This document shows, in pieces, positions 39,187 to 41,320 of a DNA stretch of 41,320 nucleotides; within the stretch, counting starts at the first letter, position 1, and each line of letters begins with the position of its first letter. The notes beneath the pieces are model-generated. The model saw nothing but the letters and a program-made list of their open reading frames with translations. It did not search any database and was not told the DNA's origin. The DNA is taken from assembly GCA_025060625.1 (NCBI GenBank), contig JANXBR010000005.1:1-41320 (forward strand), in the 5' to 3' direction. This stretch comes from Thermodesulfovibrio sp. (lineage in GTDB: Bacteria > Nitrospirota > Thermodesulfovibrionia > Thermodesulfovibrionales > Thermodesulfovibrionaceae). The position numbers were made by a program, and so were the translations under genes.

Positions 39187-39801
39187 ATGGAAGAGATAAA
39201 AAAAGATACATCTACTGAAAACAAAGAGATTGAAGAAATTTCTTATGAAGGCTCGGCAATTGAGGATAAACCAAGAGATATTGTGGAAAATCTTCAAAAT
39301 GAACTTGCTGAACAGAAAGAGAAATATTTAAGGCTTTATGCGGAGTTTGAAAATTACAAAAGAATGATTCAAAAAGAAAAAGAGGAATTAATAAACTATG
39401 CCAATGAAAAATTAATCAAAGATTTACTACCAGTTATAGATAACTTTGAATTAGCAATCAAACATGCAGGTAGTGAACTTAATTCAGAATGGCTTGAAGG
39501 TATGAAAAGAGGAGTTGAGAATACACTAAAGGAGTTTTTACGAATCTTGGAAAAATATGGAGTAAAACAGATTGAAACAGTCGGACAGGTTTTTAATCCT
39601 GAGTTTCATCATGCTGTCTCTACTGTTGAAAAGGAAGATGTAGAAGATAACATAATTGTAGAGGAACTACGTAAGGGATATTTATATAAAAACAAGCTTT
39701 TAAGAGAACCTTTGGTAGCTGTTTCCAAAAAATCTAAAACCTCTAAGGAGGGATCACACCCATCGGGTGTTCATAATGAAAGCACTAAAAAGGAGGATTA
39801 A
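39187..39801 (+). CDS. grpE: Nucleotide exchange factor GrpE
   Basis: [91 protein letters not shown]. Confidence 0.96.
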   Translation: MEEIKKDTSTENKEIEEISYEGSAIEDKPRDIVENLQNELAEQKEKYLRLYAEFENYKRMIQKEKEELINYANEKLIKDLLPVIDNFELAIKHAGSELNSEWLEGMKRGVENTLKEFLRILEKYGVKQIETVGQVFNPEFHHAVSTVEKEDVEDNIIVEELRKGYLYKNKLLREPLVAVSKKSKTSKEGSHPSGVHNESTKKED

Positions 39802-39803
39802 TT

Positions 39804-41320
39804 ATGGGAAAAGCAATAGGAATAGACCTTGGTACAACTAACTCTGTTGTAGCAGTAGTTATAGGCGGTGAGCCTGTAGTAATACCAAATCAGGAAGGAC
39901 AAAGAACAACACCTTCAGTAGTTGCATTTACAGATAAAGGTGAAAGACTGGTTGGACAGGTTGCAAAAAGACAGGCAATAACTAATCCTGAAAATACAAT
40001 TTTCTCTATAAAAAGATTGATGGGAAGGAAGTATAATTCTCCAGAAGTTCAAGAAGCAAAAAAGAGACTTCCATATAAAATTGTAGAAGCTCCAAATGGT
40101 GATGCACATGTTGAAATAATGGGAAAGAGATACTCTCCCCCAGAAATATCTGCTATGATACTTCAAAAGCTTAAACAGGCAGCAGAGGATTATCTCGGTG
40201 AGCCTGTAACTGAGGCAGTCATTACAGTACCTGCTTATTTTGATGACAGTCAGCGTCAAGCAACAAAGGATGCAGGAAGAATAGCAGGACTTAATGTGCT
40301 AAGAATAATAAACGAGCCAACAGCTGCAGCACTTGCTTATGGACTTGATAAGAAAAAAGAGGAAAAAATAGCTGTCTATGATCTTGGCGGTGGAACATTT
40401 GATATCTCCATTCTTGAGATAGGAGAAGGAGTTATTGAAGTAAAGGCAACCAATGGAGATACCTATCTTGGTGGAGATGATTTTGACATAAGAGTTATGG
40501 ATTGGCTAATAGATGAATTTAAAAAACAGGAAGGAATAGATTTACGTAAAGACAGAATGGCACTTCAGAGACTTAAAGAGGCGGCTGAAAGAGCAAAAAT
40601 AGAACTTAGCTCAGCAATGGAAACTGAGATAAATCTTCCATTTATAACAGCTGATGCTTCAGGACCAAAGCATTTACTTATGAAGTTAACCCGTGCTAAG
40701 CTTGAACAGCTTGTTGATGATTTAATTCAAAAAAGCCTTGACCCATGTAAAAAGGCTCTTTCTGATGCAGGACTTTCAACCACCCAGATAGATGAGGTTG
40801 TACTTGTTGGTGGACAGACAAGAACTCCAAAGGTTCAGAAAGCTGTGCAGGATTTCTTTGGAAAAGAGCCCCATAAGGGTGTAAATCCAGATGAAGTGGT
40901 TGCCATTGGTGCTGCTATTCAGGCAGCTATTCTTAAGGGTGAGGTAAAGGAGGTTTTACTGCTTGATGTAACACCACTTTCCCTTGGAATTGAAACACTT
41001 GGTGGAGTTTTTACAAAGATAATTGAGAGAAATACAACTATACCAACTAAAAAGTCTCAGATATTTACCACTGCTGCTGACAATCAGACCGCTGTTACAA
41101 TCAAAGTCTATCAGGGTGAAAGAGAGATGGCAGCAGACAACAAGCTTCTTGGTGTATTTGAGCTTGTGGGAATTCCACCAGCACCAAGAGGTATTCCTCA
41201 GATAGAAGTTACCTTTGATATTGATGCTAATGGAATACTGCATGTCTCTGCAAAGGACCTGGCAACTGGTAAAGAGCAGTCCATTAGAATTACTGCTTCA
41301 AGTGGACTTACTGAGGACGA
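39804..41320 (+). CDS. dnaK: Chaperone protein DnaK, partial (3' end outside window)
   Basis: ATG at 39804 after [107 protein letters not shown]. Open to the window end, so absent from the ORF track. Confidence 0.98.
   Translation, partial: MGKAIGIDLGTTNSVVAVVIGGEPVVIPNQEGQRTTPSVVAFTDKGERLVGQVAKRQAITNPENTIFSIKRLMGRKYNSPEVQEAKKRLPYKIVEAPNGDAHVEIMGKRYSPPEISAMILQKLKQAAEDYLGEPVTEAVITVPAYFDDSQRQATKDAGRIAGLNVLRIINEPTAAALAYGLDKKKEEKIAVYDLGGGTFDISILEIGEGVIEVKATNGDTYLGGDDFDIRVMDWLIDEFKKQEGIDLRKDRMALQRLKEAAERAKIELSSAMETEINLPFITADASGPKHLLMKLTRAKLEQLVDDLIQKSLDPCKKALSDAGLSTTQIDEVVLVGGQTRTPKVQKAVQDFFGKEPHKGVNPDEVVAIGAAIQAAILKGEVKEVLLLDVTPLSLGIETLGGVFTKIIERNTTIPTKKSQIFTTAADNQTAVTIKVYQGEREMAADNKLLGVFELVGIPPAPRGIPQIEVTFDIDANGILHVSAKDLATGKEQSIRITASSGLTED

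Noticed and set aside
39756-39770. Small hairpin ACACCC-ATC-GGGTGT at the end of grpE
   Set aside because: Only a 6-bp stem inside coding sequence with no U-tract; likely chance.
39915-40259. 114-aa and 95-aa (40956-41243) minus-strand ORFs inside dnaK
   Set aside because: Antisense shadows of dnaK, which itself was missing from the track because it runs off the window.

Overview
AT-rich bacterial chromosome segment. Gene content and order look like a Thermodesulfovibrio-type Nitrospirota thermophile (an inference; no search was run). Housekeeping blocks: (i) rpoN(3' part)-hpf-rapZ; (ii) an F-type ATP synthase cluster, b'-b-delta-alpha-gamma-beta-epsilon, without the F0 a and c genes; (iii) a minus-strand aromatic-amino-acid/translation superoperon, pheA-hisC-aroF-tyrA-aroA-cmk-ispH-rpsA-sppA-HU/IHF-oppD-like; (iv) a polyamine pair (PLP type III decarboxylase + speE); (v) a CIRCE-preceded hrcA-grpE-dnaK operon, with dnaK cut by the window end. 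The most interesting part is 10.1-25.4 kb, which reads as a phosphate-starvation locus. I find three Pho-box-like arrays, each four 7-bp units of TGTAACA/TTTAACA type at exact 11-bp period, each followed by exactly 9 nt and a -10-like hexamer. One drives pstSCAB. The other two are divergent in one intergenic region. One of these faces PHP phosphoesterase - GT21-like glycosyltransferase - Tat alkaline phosphatase - metallophosphoesterase - response regulator. The other faces EAL - CBS/GGDEF - histidine kinase - GH1 glycosidase. This suggests a Pho-controlled lipid-remodelling cassette and a Pho-controlled c-di-GMP operon. The locus also holds a decayed second pstS with several nonsense and frameshift lesions, an A8 tract at the EAL/GGDEF frame junction, a C-rich 3'UTR next to a terminator (possible SD-targeting sRNA), a GC-rich hairpin inside pstC, and a zinc-ribbon/HEAT protein encoded in the pst operon. 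All functional statements are from reading the sequence and need database and experimental confirmation.
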